This document shows, in pieces, positions 1 to 8,850 of a stretch of DNA of 33,461 nt; position 1 is the stretch's first letter; each line of letters starts with the position of its first letter. The position numbers and the translations under genes were made by a program. Where the stretch lies: assembly GCA_947457465.1 (NCBI GenBank), contig CANGWB010000020.1, forward strand, positions 1 through 33,461, given 5' to 3'. This stretch comes from Chitinophagaceae bacterium (lineage in GTDB: Bacteria > Bacteroidota > Bacteroidia > Chitinophagales > Chitinophagaceae). The notes beneath the pieces were generated by a model. It did not search any database. It saw only the letters and a list, made by a program, of their open reading frames with translations, and was not told the origin of the DNA.

Positions 1-59
1 GTTTCTGCCTGTTTTAGCGCAAAGGCAATCTGCTGTTCCGTAAATCTTGTCTTTTTCAT
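1..59 (-). CDS. IS3-family transposase OrfA, N-terminal fragment
   Basis: The minus strand starting at the ATG at 57-59 reads MKKTRFTEQQIAFALKQAET and runs off the left edge. This is the typical start of an IS3-family OrfA, the small helix-turn-helix protein that binds the element ends; OrfB, the DDE catalytic part, would lie outside the window. About 20 residues are visible, so subgroup and intactness cannot be judged. The N-terminal motif is strong and family-specific. Confidence 0.8.
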   Translation of the reverse strand, partial: MKKTRFTEQQIAFALKQAE

Positions 60-139
60 GTGCAATTTGTTGGTTTTAAGGTACCTAAAATTGCCCGATT
101 TTCTAGTTTTAAACGGTCCGAATTAGTGGGAGGAGGTCA
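1..139 (-). mobile_element. Edge of an IS3-family insertion sequence
   Basis: The orfA start at 57-59 is preceded (minus strand) by about 80 bases of non-coding DNA that would hold the element's left end. A plausible terminus is TGACCTCCTCCCAC, minus strand, beginning at 139, since IS3 elements usually end in TG...CA. The other end and the target duplication lie outside the window, so the boundary is inferred. Confidence 0.55.
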
Positions 140-203
140 AGGGTTTCAAGTGACTCGCTCTGTAAAAGCTGAACACTAACGCCAGAAGAGCACCAGACCT
201 TTG

Positions 204-1088
204 CTAGAGTACTACATGTGAAACACCATTAATTCTAATAGCTGGGATTCCCTGATCAATTGTAGTACCGCCATAGGAGATAGCAAAGTTTGTCGAAGTG
301 GTATTGCCTACTACTTCAATACCTGCGCCTGCAATACATGCAGAGGAAAAGGTTAGATAGTAATCAGTATTGGCGGTAACAGATATGGGTGTACCAAATG
401 TGTATGTGACATATCCTGATCCGGAGGTAGAGGTAGAAGAACCCATTAACGTATTTACATCAACGGCCACAACGGGATTGGACCAACCACAAGAAGCGCT
501 ATTGGTTCCGAGTCCTGAGTACATAGATAAAACTCCATTATCAACTCCCCATGTTTTCAAAGTTATTGATGCAATACTTTGGCTTCGATCAGGCCTCATT
601 CTTATTACCACACGCCCGACATCAAAAATGGGAAAAGCTGAAGTTGGATTGCTATAGGAAGAAGATGACTGCGAAACTTCCGGTTTAAAGAAGTAATAAT
701 TTGCACTACTTTGATCGTACACTACATCACCAGCAGAATAGTGTGAGATATTAATAGGCCCAGCAATTTTCTTCACCCCGTTTGTCAATGGCACCCAGGC
801 AGAGCCACTATAGTAATAGTATCCGGGCGTAACTGCGGTAGCTCCACTTCCCACTTCGGCAGTATTATAAACCAGAAGACCGGTAGCTGGGCTGGAAATA
901 GGACTGGAAGTATTATCAGTGGAGACTAACGCCACCCTAGGAGGTAAAAATCCTTTTGTAGTGCTACTTACATCCAATTGCGCAGAGGCTGCGGGAGTGC
1001 TTGTACCAACCCCTACCTGGGCTTGAAGCAGTGTAGTTGCCGACAGTAAAAAACAAAGGGCAAAGATTAATTTAATAGTTATAGTCAT
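204..1088 (-). CDS. Secreted modular surface protein, variable C-terminus
   Basis: 294 aa. Residues 1-23 form a signal peptide (hydrophobic LIFALCFLLSATTLLQAQ). Next comes a Bacteroidetes surface or tail-fibre-like start, GVGTSTPAASAQLDVSS then TTKGFLPPR, and a short 'TGLLVYNT...PGYYYYSGSAWVPL' module to about residue 102. The rest is Ser/Thr/Gly-rich with beta-strand character and no family I recognise. It shares its first ~50 residues after the signal peptide with the neighbouring product at 1379-2428, but the C-termini are unrelated. No catalytic motif is visible, so adhesion or an outer-surface role is inference. It lies about 65 bases from the IS3 edge. A + strand reading frame at 370-657 is a shadow. 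Confidence 0.75.
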   Translation of the reverse strand: MTITIKLIFALCFLLSATTLLQAQVGVGTSTPAASAQLDVSSTTKGFLPPRVALVSTDNTSSPISSPATGLLVYNTAEVGSGATAVTPGYYYYSGSAWVPLTNGVKKIAGPINISHYSAGDVVYDQSSANYYFFKPEVSQSSSSYSNPTSAFPIFDVGRVVIRMRPDRSQSIASITLKTWGVDNGVLSMYSGLGTNSASCGWSNPVVAVDVNTLMGSSTSTSGSGYVTYTFGTPISVTANTDYYLTFSSACIAGAGIEVVGNTTSTNFAISYGGTTIDQGIPAIRINGVSHVVL

Positions 1089-1378
1089 CTTGGTTGGTGT
1101 TAAATTTATAAGGTGGTTATTTAAGCGCTATAGCGATAATTTCACTTTCCGCTCTTAGGCTGTATACTGCCCCTTGCAAGCTTGTTACATTAAGTTTCTA
1201 CAGTCCTTCATTAAGTTGCTGAGACGTTAGTTGACCAAATGTCGGTAATTTTATTTAAAGACTAACTGGGGGACTTTTTATGTTCGTCGCCACCTTATAG
1301 GACAGCTGGATCAGCCAAGTTAATTCTTTTTGATAGGGTTTGTAGTTTTTTATGCTAAACTATACAATTCAGCTTGTG

Positions 1379-2428
1379 TTAATGTAACCTTTCAATTGAA
1401 ATAAAGTTGTTATTATAACTACCACCTATTAATAATGTTATACGATATGCTCTATTATTTGTTATATCATTAAGAATATAGGTTGATGTATCTGCTTGAC
1501 CTGGGAAATCCCAACTAAATATAGAATTGCTGGCCGTTGTGTTTACTATTATAGTTGCTGCCATGCCACCGATATTATTAGAAGTTTTAGAAAATGTTCC
1601 ACCTATGTTAGCACTAAATGAGCCTGAAACAGTTGCAAGACTTAATCCTCTAGGATAACTTGTTGTTACCGTTGCTTTAATATTATCTAAAGTTATAAAT
1701 GTTCCCGCATTTACTATTCCGCTTGCTTTCCATATCAATTCACCTGCAATACTAGCAGGCGCTTTGCTTAAATCAATTTGTACACCTCTATAATTACCCC
1801 CATTTTCAAAAATTCTTAATCTATTTTGGTAAATATCAGTTATTATATGACTTCCTGTTAGAGTGGTATTAGTTTGTGCAGTTGCTAAATGTAGTTCACC
1901 ACCTTCATCACCACTGCTACTTCCTACAATTAAATTCCCTGTTACATTTACATTGCCTATCACATCTAATTTAGATGATGGTGATGCTGTTCCAATCCCT
2001 ACGTTGCCATTCAAGATTGTTCTACCACTACCACTAGGAGTGAGCGTCACATTTTGATTTGTTCCACCAGCTGTGAATGTTAATGCACCTGTTCCTGTGA
2101 TTGAGCCAGTGGTAGTGCCTGTTCCTCCATTCGTTACAGGTAAAGTAGCTGAAGTGCTATTAATGATATAGATCCATGCATTTCCTGTATAATACCATAA
2201 ACCAGCAGTGCCGTCTGTTTGATAAACCATAAGTCCGGCAGTAGGTGAATTGATATCTTGACGTTGTGCTTGGGTCATTCTGGGTGGTAGAAACCCTTTT
2301 GTAGTACTGCTAACATCAAGCTGAGCGGAAGCATTCGGGCTGGTTGTTCCAATTCCAACTTGTCCATAAATGAGTGATGTGAAAAGTGAAAAAAGAACTG
2401 ATATGAAAGCGGGTTTAAAGAAAGTCAT
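1379..2428 (-). CDS. Secreted modular surface / tail-fibre-like protein
   Basis: 349 aa. Signal peptide at residues 1-22 (ending SLIYGQ), then GIGTTSPNASAQLDVSS and TTKGFLPPR, then 'TAGLMVYQTDGTAGLWYYTGNAWIYI'. A middle Gly/Thr-rich repeat region (TNGGTGTTTGSITGTGALTF) leads to a second copy of the 'GNVGIGTASPSSKLDVIGNVNVTGNLIVG' fibre motif near residues 140-170. The C-terminal ~180 residues are unrecognised. Such GIGT.SP..KLDV repeats occur in Bacteroidetes surface proteins and phage fibres. The gene is AT-rich: the 60 bases from 1441 hold 17 G+C (28%), which suggests transfer. Function is probably surface attachment, by inference only. Confidence 0.75.
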   Translation of the reverse strand: MTFFKPAFISVLFSLFTSLIYGQVGIGTTSPNASAQLDVSSTTKGFLPPRMTQAQRQDINSPTAGLMVYQTDGTAGLWYYTGNAWIYIINSTSATLPVTNGGTGTTTGSITGTGALTFTAGGTNQNVTLTPSGSGRTILNGNVGIGTASPSSKLDVIGNVNVTGNLIVGSSSGDEGGELHLATAQTNTTLTGSHIITDIYQNRLRIFENGGNYRGVQIDLSKAPASIAGELIWKASGIVNAGTFITLDNIKATVTTSYPRGLSLATVSGSFSANIGGTFSKTSNNIGGMAATIIVNTTASNSIFSWDFPGQADTSTYILNDITNNRAYRITLLIGGSYNNNFISIERLH

Positions 2429-2636
2429 ATAAAGTGAATTTATAAAGATTTTCGAAGTTACATTTGGACAGCATAATTATCAAATAAGCTTTTCGTGTAT
2501 AAGTAACTGATAATGCGATTAAGTTCTTCAGCAAGACGTATTGGATCAGCGCAGCTTATCCCTCTTACTGGTCAAAAAGAGTAAATGAAAATGATCCTTC
2601 TGTTCTAACGTGTTTTTTGTAACTCTCTTGTTTTTC

Positions 2637-4184
2637 CTATTTAAGACCAAATGCCGATAAGTCGAATGACGTCACTTTTTCGAATATCTTGAAAATTTCA
2701 TCGAGGTAATACAAGGTGTATACCCGGTTCTTAATTACTTGTTCTTTCATTACATAGGCTCTGCGGTTATCACTAAATTCAGGTTGCTGCATCGGGCCCT
2801 TTTTTTCACTCTTTTGCACAGTATATTTTGTAGTCGCATTACTGAAGTTCACCTCATTAAAACTTGTTTTTCGGACAACCGGATTTGCTTCATTTTTCTT
2901 AAAAGCCAGGCCGGCTACTGCACTTTCATAAACACTTGGGTTCGACATACTGCTCTGCAAATCACGGTTGGGAGCACCGGGCGTTTGAAAACTTATCATT
3001 GAATAAGAACCTAACGAAACGGCATATTCGTTGTCATTAAAATGATGGAGGTATAAGGCAATATCCCGCTTGCCCAGTTCTTTGATATATTCCTTTACTG
3101 AAATTGGTTCTGCTTTTTCCTTTATCTCGTAGGTTCCGCTGAAAATTTTTCCTGCTGCGGGGGCCGACTTATACAATATCGGACCATAGGCAAAGGCACT
3201 TTCCGATGTATTGCCATCCAGTTTCAGGCTGTACACCAATTTTTTGCTCTCCATGTCGAAAGCGCCTAGTACAGCACCATCCTTATACGCTGTAAACACC
3301 CACACTTTCTTATCAAAAATTAGGCTTGAGGTATTGAGTGTGTTATTTCTCTCCTGTGCAGGAATCAGTTCCTCCACAGAAAAAATGTCCGAACGAATTT
3401 TCTTCCAGGTATTCTTGTCAAAATAGCTTACTTCCGTTACCGGTTCTGTATCTGATACAGTAAAGATGTAGGCCGAAGTATTCTTATAGAAATGAACCTT
3501 CTTACGGGTAAGATAAATTATTTGGGAGGTGATCGTGTCAATATGTTCAAACATCTCCCAGACATCCTTTGGCGTATACTTTTTCGATTTCTTCAATGGC
3601 AATTGCGTTGACAAGTCCAGGGGGTAATTCTTCACTGTCCCCGCCTCATCAATGGCACCTACGGTAATACTTCCGCTCCTGTTTGGATAAACACTAAAGA
3701 ACCGTTTGCCATCGTATAGTGTTTTACTGAAATACTTTTTGTCTTTATCCTGGAAAACTGCCCCCGCCACAACAAAGGTCTGGTCCTTAGTGTCCACCAC
3801 TTCTGCATTAAAATCAGTATTGCTTCCGGTAATAAGCGTCCAGCGATCGTCTTTGTGTGTAAAACTGCCTACCTCAAAATTGTCGTTATTAAACGCACTG
3901 TTCTTAGGAGTTGCCACATCAAAAGACTTCAGCACTTTCCAGTCATTATTAACGAGGTAAAAGTTAATCACTTTGTTACCGCTAAGCAAAACCAGCCGTT
4001 CATTGGTGGTACTGTCCTCAAAAATATGTCCGCTCATCAGCTTTTTGCTGAATGCATTATTCTTGAACCTGTAGGGTTGTTGAAAAATGATTTTCTGACT
4101 TAAGATGCCCTGTTGTGCTGATAGTACGACTGTACAAAACATCAATGCAGCAAATATTGCCAATTTTCTGTTTGAAAATTTCAT
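2637..4184 (-). CDS. Secreted protein of unknown function
   Basis: 515 aa from the ATG at 4182-4184; an upstream ATG at 4211 would add nine residues (MFVKYNEKS) before the signal peptide and is less likely. Residues 1-24 are a signal peptide (LAIFAALMFCTVVLSAQ). The mature part is rich in beta-strand-like segments and charged residues. It has recurring 'DKKVWVFTAYKDGAVLGAFD'-type stretches suggesting a propeller-like fold, but I do not recognise the family and see no catalytic signature. It lies downstream of the S9 peptidase gene across a 224-base gap, so co-transcription is unproven. Export to periplasm or surface is the only safe statement. Confidence 0.7.
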   Translation of the reverse strand: MKFSNRKLAIFAALMFCTVVLSAQQGILSQKIIFQQPYRFKNNAFSKKLMSGHIFEDSTTNERLVLLSGNKVINFYLVNNDWKVLKSFDVATPKNSAFNNDNFEVGSFTHKDDRWTLITGSNTDFNAEVVDTKDQTFVVAGAVFQDKDKKYFSKTLYDGKRFFSVYPNRSGSITVGAIDEAGTVKNYPLDLSTQLPLKKSKKYTPKDVWEMFEHIDTITSQIIYLTRKKVHFYKNTSAYIFTVSDTEPVTEVSYFDKNTWKKIRSDIFSVEELIPAQERNNTLNTSSLIFDKKVWVFTAYKDGAVLGAFDMESKKLVYSLKLDGNTSESAFAYGPILYKSAPAAGKIFSGTYEIKEKAEPISVKEYIKELGKRDIALYLHHFNDNEYAVSLGSYSMISFQTPGAPNRDLQSSMSNPSVYESAVAGLAFKKNEANPVVRKTSFNEVNFSNATTKYTVQKSEKKGPMQQPEFSDNRRAYVMKEQVIKNRVYTLYYLDEIFKIFEKVTSFDLSAFGLK

Positions 4185-4408
4185 GGACTTTTCGTTGTAT
4201 TTCACGAACATGCAATTTATGTAGATTGCTTTATCTCAATTAACTCATTTAACAAATTATCGGCCCCGGAGTCATATCGAACCAGAAAAGCCAGCTTGCC
4301 AATCCAGCTCATGCCATTGACCAATGCCCCACAGATGGGTGTGGGATTCAGTTTTTAGTTCAGATTTACTTGTTAGAATGTTTTCAATAAATAGGTGTCA
4401 GAAAAGTA

Positions 4409-6829
4409 TCACTTTGCTCCCTTTAAATACTTTTCCAACCACTGATGCTGTTCCCAAAGCATGTGTAGTAAGTTTTCTTTCCCCCGATAGCCATGTGCTT
4501 CATAAGGAAGCACTACGTACCGCGTGGTTCCCCCATGTCCTTTAACAGCATTATAATATCGTTCGCTCTGAATGGGAAAAGTACCCTGATTGTCGTCCAT
4601 TTCACCATGAATCAGCAGAATTGGCGTTTTGATCTTATTGGCATAGCTGAACGGGCTCATGTCAAAATATAAATTCGAAGCTTGCCAATAGGTTCTGTCC
4701 TCATTCTGAAATCCGAACGGTGTTAGCGATCTGTTGTATGCACCGCTTCGGGCGATGCCAGCCTTGAATAGGTTGGTGTGCGATAGCAAATGCGCGGTCA
4801 TGAAGGCACCATAACTATGTCCGCCTACGGCAACTCGATTTTTATCGCCCACGCCCATTTCGGATAATTTATTGATCGCTGCCTCGGCATTCATCTTCAG
4901 TTGATCGATGAAATTGTCGTTCGGTTTTTTGTCGGCATCCGTTGCCACAATCGGCATTTCGGCATTGTCGAGTACGGCATAGCCTTGGGTAACCCAAAAC
5001 ACCGGTCCTCCCCAACTGATCGTGGTGAATCGGTCATTGGAGCCACGAATCTGCGCGGCATCAGCTGCTGAATTGAACTCTCTTGGGTAGGCCCACATCA
5101 GTACGGGCAGAGGGCCATCTTTCGATTTGTCATATCCCTTCGGTAAGTAAAGATTACCGGTCAGGTCTACACCATCGGCACGCTTGTATTTGATCTTTTC
5201 TTTGCTGATTCCTTCCAGCGCGGGGTATGGATTCTTGAATTCAGTTAAGGGACTATCAGCGATGCGCGCTTTCAAATCCTTCAAAAAATAATTAGGCACA
5301 TCCTGCTGTGATTCCTTGCGTGTGATAAGTGTTAGTCGGTCGGCATTCAGAATGTCTACGATCGATTCAAACATCCCTTCCGGACATCTCCAGAGGATTT
5401 CATTTTGCTTCGTGGTAAGGTCGAATTTAGCCAGGAAGGGAAGGTCTCCTTTTGGAGAGGAGCCGGTATTGTTGATCATCAACAGTTTGCTTCCGTTCTC
5501 GATCGGCGTAATGACAGATCGACCCCATTTGTTTTTAGAGGTATAAGGCTGACCTGGGTCGTTGTAAGCATCGTTTGTGGAACGTTCAAACATGACATCC
5601 ATTTGGCCAGTGGTGGGATTGTAGCGCTGAACTCTCGCTTTTTGAGAGCCGGTCAAACCTTCACTAACAAGCGCCAATGTTTCATTGCCCCAGGAAATGC
5701 CCCGGAATCGCCATTTTGTTTTGAATAACTCCTTCGGTTGACCGTTAAATGGCGAACTGATTCCATATACGGCATCATGGTATTCCACTTTATTCTTCAT
5801 CAAACCACTATCAAGTGGCTTACACCAGATGGCAGTAGCCGGTTCGTCATCCCGCCAATCAAATCCCCTGGCTACATCCTGCACATTGTCAAATCCGGAT
5901 GGAGCGCCTTCGCCTGAAGGAAGTTCAGCCAGTACCTTGACCGTTTTCCCATTCATGTCCGTGATGCTGACAGTTGAAGGAAATTGTTGAGCCGGCACCA
6001 AATACGAGAAGGGTTTACGGATCGTACGGACCATCAAGTACTTTCTGTCAGGAGAAATATTGATCGAGGAATAGATCGTTGGTATTCCGACATTGGTTTC
6101 GATCCCGTTCACATTTTTCACCAATTGGGCGGTAGACAGAAATTCAAAAAGCTGAGCATCATAAGGTGTCTTGATCAGGTCTTGATAGGTCCGGATCGGA
6201 GCAGCCTTTCCGTAGTTCTCCTGCATGGCTGGTCCGGTGGGGGTAATGGGGCGCTTGGGAGCGGCTGTGGCGGGTTTCAACGTGGTTTTGTAGATCAGTG
6301 TGTTATCGTCTACCCAAAAAAATGAACTGCCTAGTACGGTATTAAGTGGTTTTTGATTGATCTTTTTGGCTGTTTGGGTTTTAACATCGATCACAAAAAG
6401 ATCTACTCGGCTCGAGGTTGAATGGGTGAAGGCAATTTTTGTTTGGGCTGGATTCCAAGCGGGTTGACCAGCTAGTAAACCCATGGGCAATCCTTTTATC
6501 TGGAATTCTTTTCCGGATGGTAGATCCTTCAGTTTAAGATTGTTGATATAGTTCTGTCGGCTAGGTGAAAAATTAGCCGGATTGATCCGCAAGCCCGCGA
6601 TACGAGCTTCAGGTTGACCTAATTCCTCTACTGTTGGGTAACTATTTCGCTCGATCAGCAACATCCAATTGGCTTTGTCGTCGATGCTGACACCGGGAGT
6701 GGGGGAGGCTAATAAAAGATCTTCGATGACTTTTGGAGGTTTTTGATACCCAAACGGATCCTGCGTAAAAGCAATCAGGTTAGCGGCAGAAAAAATAAGG
6801 ATGAAAAATAGTCGCTGAAGCATTTTCAT
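4409..6829 (-). CDS. Secreted S9-family prolyl oligopeptidase-type serine peptidase
   Basis: 806 aa. Signal peptide at residues 1-22 (LFFILIFSAANLIAFTQ); start at the first Met, with a second Met at residue 3 possible. Residues ~30-540 form the beta-propeller part expected of S9 peptidases, and residues ~545-806 the alpha/beta hydrolase. The catalytic triad is visible: Ser672 in GGHSYGAF, Asp745 in GEMDDN and His779 in YEAHGY. The layout and the GGHSYGAFMTAHLL signature fit the S9D glutamyl-endopeptidase-like or dipeptidyl-peptidase group. It would cleave short peptides in the periplasm or outside. The 41-base gap from blh suggests possible read-through from the rhodopsin unit, but the functions are not obviously linked. 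Confidence 0.9.
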   Translation of the reverse strand: MKMLQRLFFILIFSAANLIAFTQDPFGYQKPPKVIEDLLLASPTPGVSIDDKANWMLLIERNSYPTVEELGQPEARIAGLRINPANFSPSRQNYINNLKLKDLPSGKEFQIKGLPMGLLAGQPAWNPAQTKIAFTHSTSSRVDLFVIDVKTQTAKKINQKPLNTVLGSSFFWVDDNTLIYKTTLKPATAAPKRPITPTGPAMQENYGKAAPIRTYQDLIKTPYDAQLFEFLSTAQLVKNVNGIETNVGIPTIYSSINISPDRKYLMVRTIRKPFSYLVPAQQFPSTVSITDMNGKTVKVLAELPSGEGAPSGFDNVQDVARGFDWRDDEPATAIWCKPLDSGLMKNKVEYHDAVYGISSPFNGQPKELFKTKWRFRGISWGNETLALVSEGLTGSQKARVQRYNPTTGQMDVMFERSTNDAYNDPGQPYTSKNKWGRSVITPIENGSKLLMINNTGSSPKGDLPFLAKFDLTTKQNEILWRCPEGMFESIVDILNADRLTLITRKESQQDVPNYFLKDLKARIADSPLTEFKNPYPALEGISKEKIKYKRADGVDLTGNLYLPKGYDKSKDGPLPVLMWAYPREFNSAADAAQIRGSNDRFTTISWGGPVFWVTQGYAVLDNAEMPIVATDADKKPNDNFIDQLKMNAEAAINKLSEMGVGDKNRVAVGGHSYGAFMTAHLLSHTNLFKAGIARSGAYNRSLTPFGFQNEDRTYWQASNLYFDMSPFSYANKIKTPILLIHGEMDDNQGTFPIQSERYYNAVKGHGGTTRYVVLPYEAHGYRGKENLLHMLWEQHQWLEKYLKGAK

Positions 6830-6870
6830 GGCAATGATGTTATGCCATGAAGATAAGAACAGAAAAGATT

Positions 6871-7794
6871 TCAGGAACGAGGCGCTCTGCTGAAAAAACC
6901 ATGCATAACCTGCATGTGCGGGATGGCCAATATGGATAGGCCAATGAAGAAAATAAACAGTCCGTTACTGTAATCAAAATAGAGATCGATCAGATAGTAC
7001 AAGCCGATCATGATGATGAAGGCAAGTCCGGCGAACAAAGCTGTTTGTGGCGTGAAATATCGACGCATGTATGTCAGGGTGCTGAATTGAGCTTCCTGGC
7101 GGATGGCCTGTATAGATAATACAGAGTGCCAGAGACCGAAATAAAAAGCAAAGCCGATCAGAAAGGGGAGATTGGCAACCAGGTACTGAACCAGCACCAA
7201 CACCATGATCCGGAAGAACAACATTTCGTCTTTCTTCGAAAAGATCAAGAGCAACAGTAGTGAGCTAAATAGTGTACTCCGATAAATGGCATCAAAATGT
7301 TCGATCGACCATCCCAAAAAATCATATTGTTGGATGAAGGATCCGATCTCGGGAATGTAGTTGATCAGTTCGGTGTGATGTCCGAGTAAGAGCAGTACGA
7401 AGGTGGAAGAGCCATACAGGAAAATGGCCAATGATTTCACCATCGAATGAAGTCTGAATTCCTGTAAATCTGTTTCACCGAAATGCAGGGCGGAGAAGAT
7501 AAGGAACAGTGTTAATGCCAGCGGCGGCCAGATCCAAAGCATCAAGAATAAAACCGACTGGCCAACATAAAAAAGAAGGAATCGATTGATCGAATAGGAG
7601 TTTGTTTGCTGACGCTCGGCATTGTGACGGGCCACAATGAAGTCGAGTGCTCCATGAGGGATACCGAGCCCGACAATGGTCAATATGAAAAATCCCCATT
7701 GCCAGGGCTGAGAAATGGCGGTCTGTCCGCAAATCAAGGCAAGGGCCCAACCAAAGGCCAGTAAGTAGAGTTGGGATCGAAAGGGGAGACTCAT
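6871..7794 (-). CDS. blh: Brp/Blh-type beta-carotene 15,15'-dioxygenase
   Basis: 307 aa integral membrane enzyme that cleaves beta-carotene to two retinal molecules, supplying the rhodopsin chromophore. About eight hydrophobic segments are visible. Family motifs are GIPHGALDFIVARH (residues 44-57), ALHFGETDL (102-110), WHSVLSI (222-228) and IPHMQVMHG (291-299). His47, His104, His223 and His293 are the probable iron ligands by family analogy. Length matches Blh proteins (about 280-320 aa). It lies directly downstream of the rhodopsin gene, the usual pairing, with a hairpin terminator between them. No carotenoid synthesis genes (crtE, crtB, crtI, crtY) are in the window, so beta-carotene must be made from elsewhere. 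Confidence 0.92.
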   Translation of the reverse strand: MSLPFRSQLYLLAFGWALALICGQTAISQPWQWGFFILTIVGLGIPHGALDFIVARHNAERQQTNSYSINRFLLFYVGQSVLFLMLWIWPPLALTLFLIFSALHFGETDLQEFRLHSMVKSLAIFLYGSSTFVLLLLGHHTELINYIPEIGSFIQQYDFLGWSIEHFDAIYRSTLFSSLLLLLIFSKKDEMLFFRIMVLVLVQYLVANLPFLIGFAFYFGLWHSVLSIQAIRQEAQFSTLTYMRRYFTPQTALFAGLAFIIMIGLYYLIDLYFDYSNGLFIFFIGLSILAIPHMQVMHGFFSRAPRS

Positions 7795-7804
7795 AGAAAT
7801 AGAA

Positions 7805-7833
7805 AAACCGGGGTACTTGATTTCCCCCGGTTT
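7805..7833 (-). terminator. Hairpin terminator/attenuator between rhodopsin and blh
   Basis: Perfect 9-bp inverted repeat AAACCGGGG (7805-7813) and CCCCGGTTT (7825-7833) with an 11-base loop. On the minus strand the second arm is followed by a T-rich run (TTTTTCT). It sits 15 bases after the rhodopsin stop and 11 bases before the blh start, so blh expression would need read-through or its own promoter. Confidence 0.8.
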
Positions 7834-7847
7834 ATTCTTGAACTAGA

Positions 7848-8588
7848 TTAGGAGTTCGAACGGCTCAGGCTATAGATAACCAGACCGAATCCGATCTTGT
7901 TGATGGCGTCAGCGATGTTGTAATAAACATCGATGTTGCCCAATGCGGAGAGAGACTCATACCACTGTCCGGCACCTGTACCAGCCAGGTAACCGAGCGG
8001 ATAGATCGCCCAACCAACCAATACAAACCATCCGAGGACGGAATTTGCTTTGGCAACGGCAGGCCCCGCAGCTGTAGCCAGCTTCTTCACATCACCGGCC
8101 CAGATCAGGTACACGATGTAGAAGTAAGCGATAGCAGAAACGGTACCCCACAAGGTAGCATTGGTGTTGTCGGCAGCAGCGCCTACTTCACCGAGGTAAC
8201 CGGTAACCAGCATCACAACAGAGGCGAAGATCAATTTCCAGAGCAGATCGATTTTCGCACCGGCCTTTTTGGTGATGAGGTAAAACTCCACGCACATCAG
8301 AGGAACGGTTAACAACCAGTCCACATAACGGAAAAACGTGGGTGATTCGTGATTCGCCATGTAATAGTCGCGCATGTAATAATAATGCACGGCGGCGATG
8401 AAGGTGATCAATCCTGAAACCAGGAGTGATGTTTTCCAAGCTTTGTCGGTGTTGCTGATCTCAAAGAAGAAGAACACTGACGCAGCCATCATGGCCATAC
8501 AGCCAATGAAGAAGGTGAACGAAGTGTAGTCGGTTGGGTCGATTTTTGACACATCCGCTAACAACGTGATGTCCAGTAATGCTGACAT
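7848..8588 (-). CDS. Proteorhodopsin-type light-driven proton pump
   Basis: 246 aa, seven membrane helices, binding retinal through Lys231 in helix G (ADAINKIGFG). Helix C reads RYVDWLLTVPLMCVEFY. Asp90, Thr94 and Glu101 match the proteorhodopsin D97/T101/E108 positions, the DTE signature of an outward proton pump, not the NDQ sodium or NTQ chloride types. His68 (HYYYMRD) matches PR His75 and Asp227 the second counter-ion. Met98 sits at the spectral-tuning position (PR 105), fitting green absorption. In helix E, Gly148 aligns with the position that is Phe152 in proteorhodopsin and Gly in xanthorhodopsin, so a carotenoid antenna could fit. The pump would generate proton motive force at the inner membrane. 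blh follows downstream. Confidence 0.96.
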   Translation of the reverse strand: MSALLDITLLADVSKIDPTDYTSFTFFIGCMAMMAASVFFFFEISNTDKAWKTSLLVSGLITFIAAVHYYYMRDYYMANHESPTFFRYVDWLLTVPLMCVEFYLITKKAGAKIDLLWKLIFASVVMLVTGYLGEVGAAADNTNATLWGTVSAIAYFYIVYLIWAGDVKKLATAAGPAVAKANSVLGWFVLVGWAIYPLGYLAGTGAGQWYESLSALGNIDVYYNIADAINKIGFGLVIYSLSRSNS

Positions 8589-8640
8589 ACGATTTGGGTT
8601 TGGTTAAAAAATTAGATTGACAAGCACTATCAATTTACAT

Positions 8641-8669
8641 CAAACGAAGAAGGATTCAGAAAGTTCAAA
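8641..8669 (-). promoter_or_regulatory. Candidate rhodopsin promoter
   Basis: Minus strand: TTTG (8666-8669), 17-base spacer, TTCGTTTG (8641-8648). This matches the Bacteroidetes pattern TTTG-N(17-23)-TAnnTTTG with one mismatch in the -7 box. Transcription would start near 8635, giving a leader of about 45 bases. Sequence match only. Confidence 0.3.
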
Positions 8670-8723
8670 ATTTTAACATTACAAGTACTTTCACGTATGC
8701 TATTTTGTAAACAATTGATTATT

Positions 8724-8738
8724 AGTATTTTAAATACT
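8724..8738. promoter_or_regulatory. Palindrome upstream of rhodopsin, possible operator
   Basis: AGTATTT-T-AAATACT is a perfect 7-bp inverted repeat around one base, about 140 bases upstream of the rhodopsin start. In such AT-rich DNA a chance palindrome is possible. Confidence 0.25.
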
Positions 8739-8822
8739 TTTCGTTTTCTCTTTGTCAAAGCTTTATACACCTATTTTTTAACAGTCTTCCAGCTTTCAAA
8801 CTGCTGTATGCTAAGACGTTAT

Positions 8823-8850
8823 AAACGCTGCATTCGTTTTTCAGCGTTTT
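8823..8850. terminator. Hairpin terminator after the 129-aa membrane protein gene
   Basis: Arms AAACGCTG (8823-8830) and CAGCGTTT (8842-8849) with an 11-base loop. The T-run is stronger on the + strand. On the minus strand the second arm ends in GTTTAT, a weak tail. As both flanking genes are on the minus strand, it probably ends the transcript coming from 9776-8890. Confidence 0.45.

Noticed and set aside
1126-1135. Palindrome CGCTATAGCG upstream of the first surface protein
   Set aside because: Only 10 bp and without a neighbouring copy; consistent with chance.
4217-4312. 31-codon minus-strand ORF (MSWIGKLAFLVRYDSG...) between the S9 peptidase and the 515-aa gene
   Set aside because: The codons read like a normal protein, possibly a remnant of a larger gene, but a stop lies upstream, there is no ribosome-binding site, and nothing supports expression.
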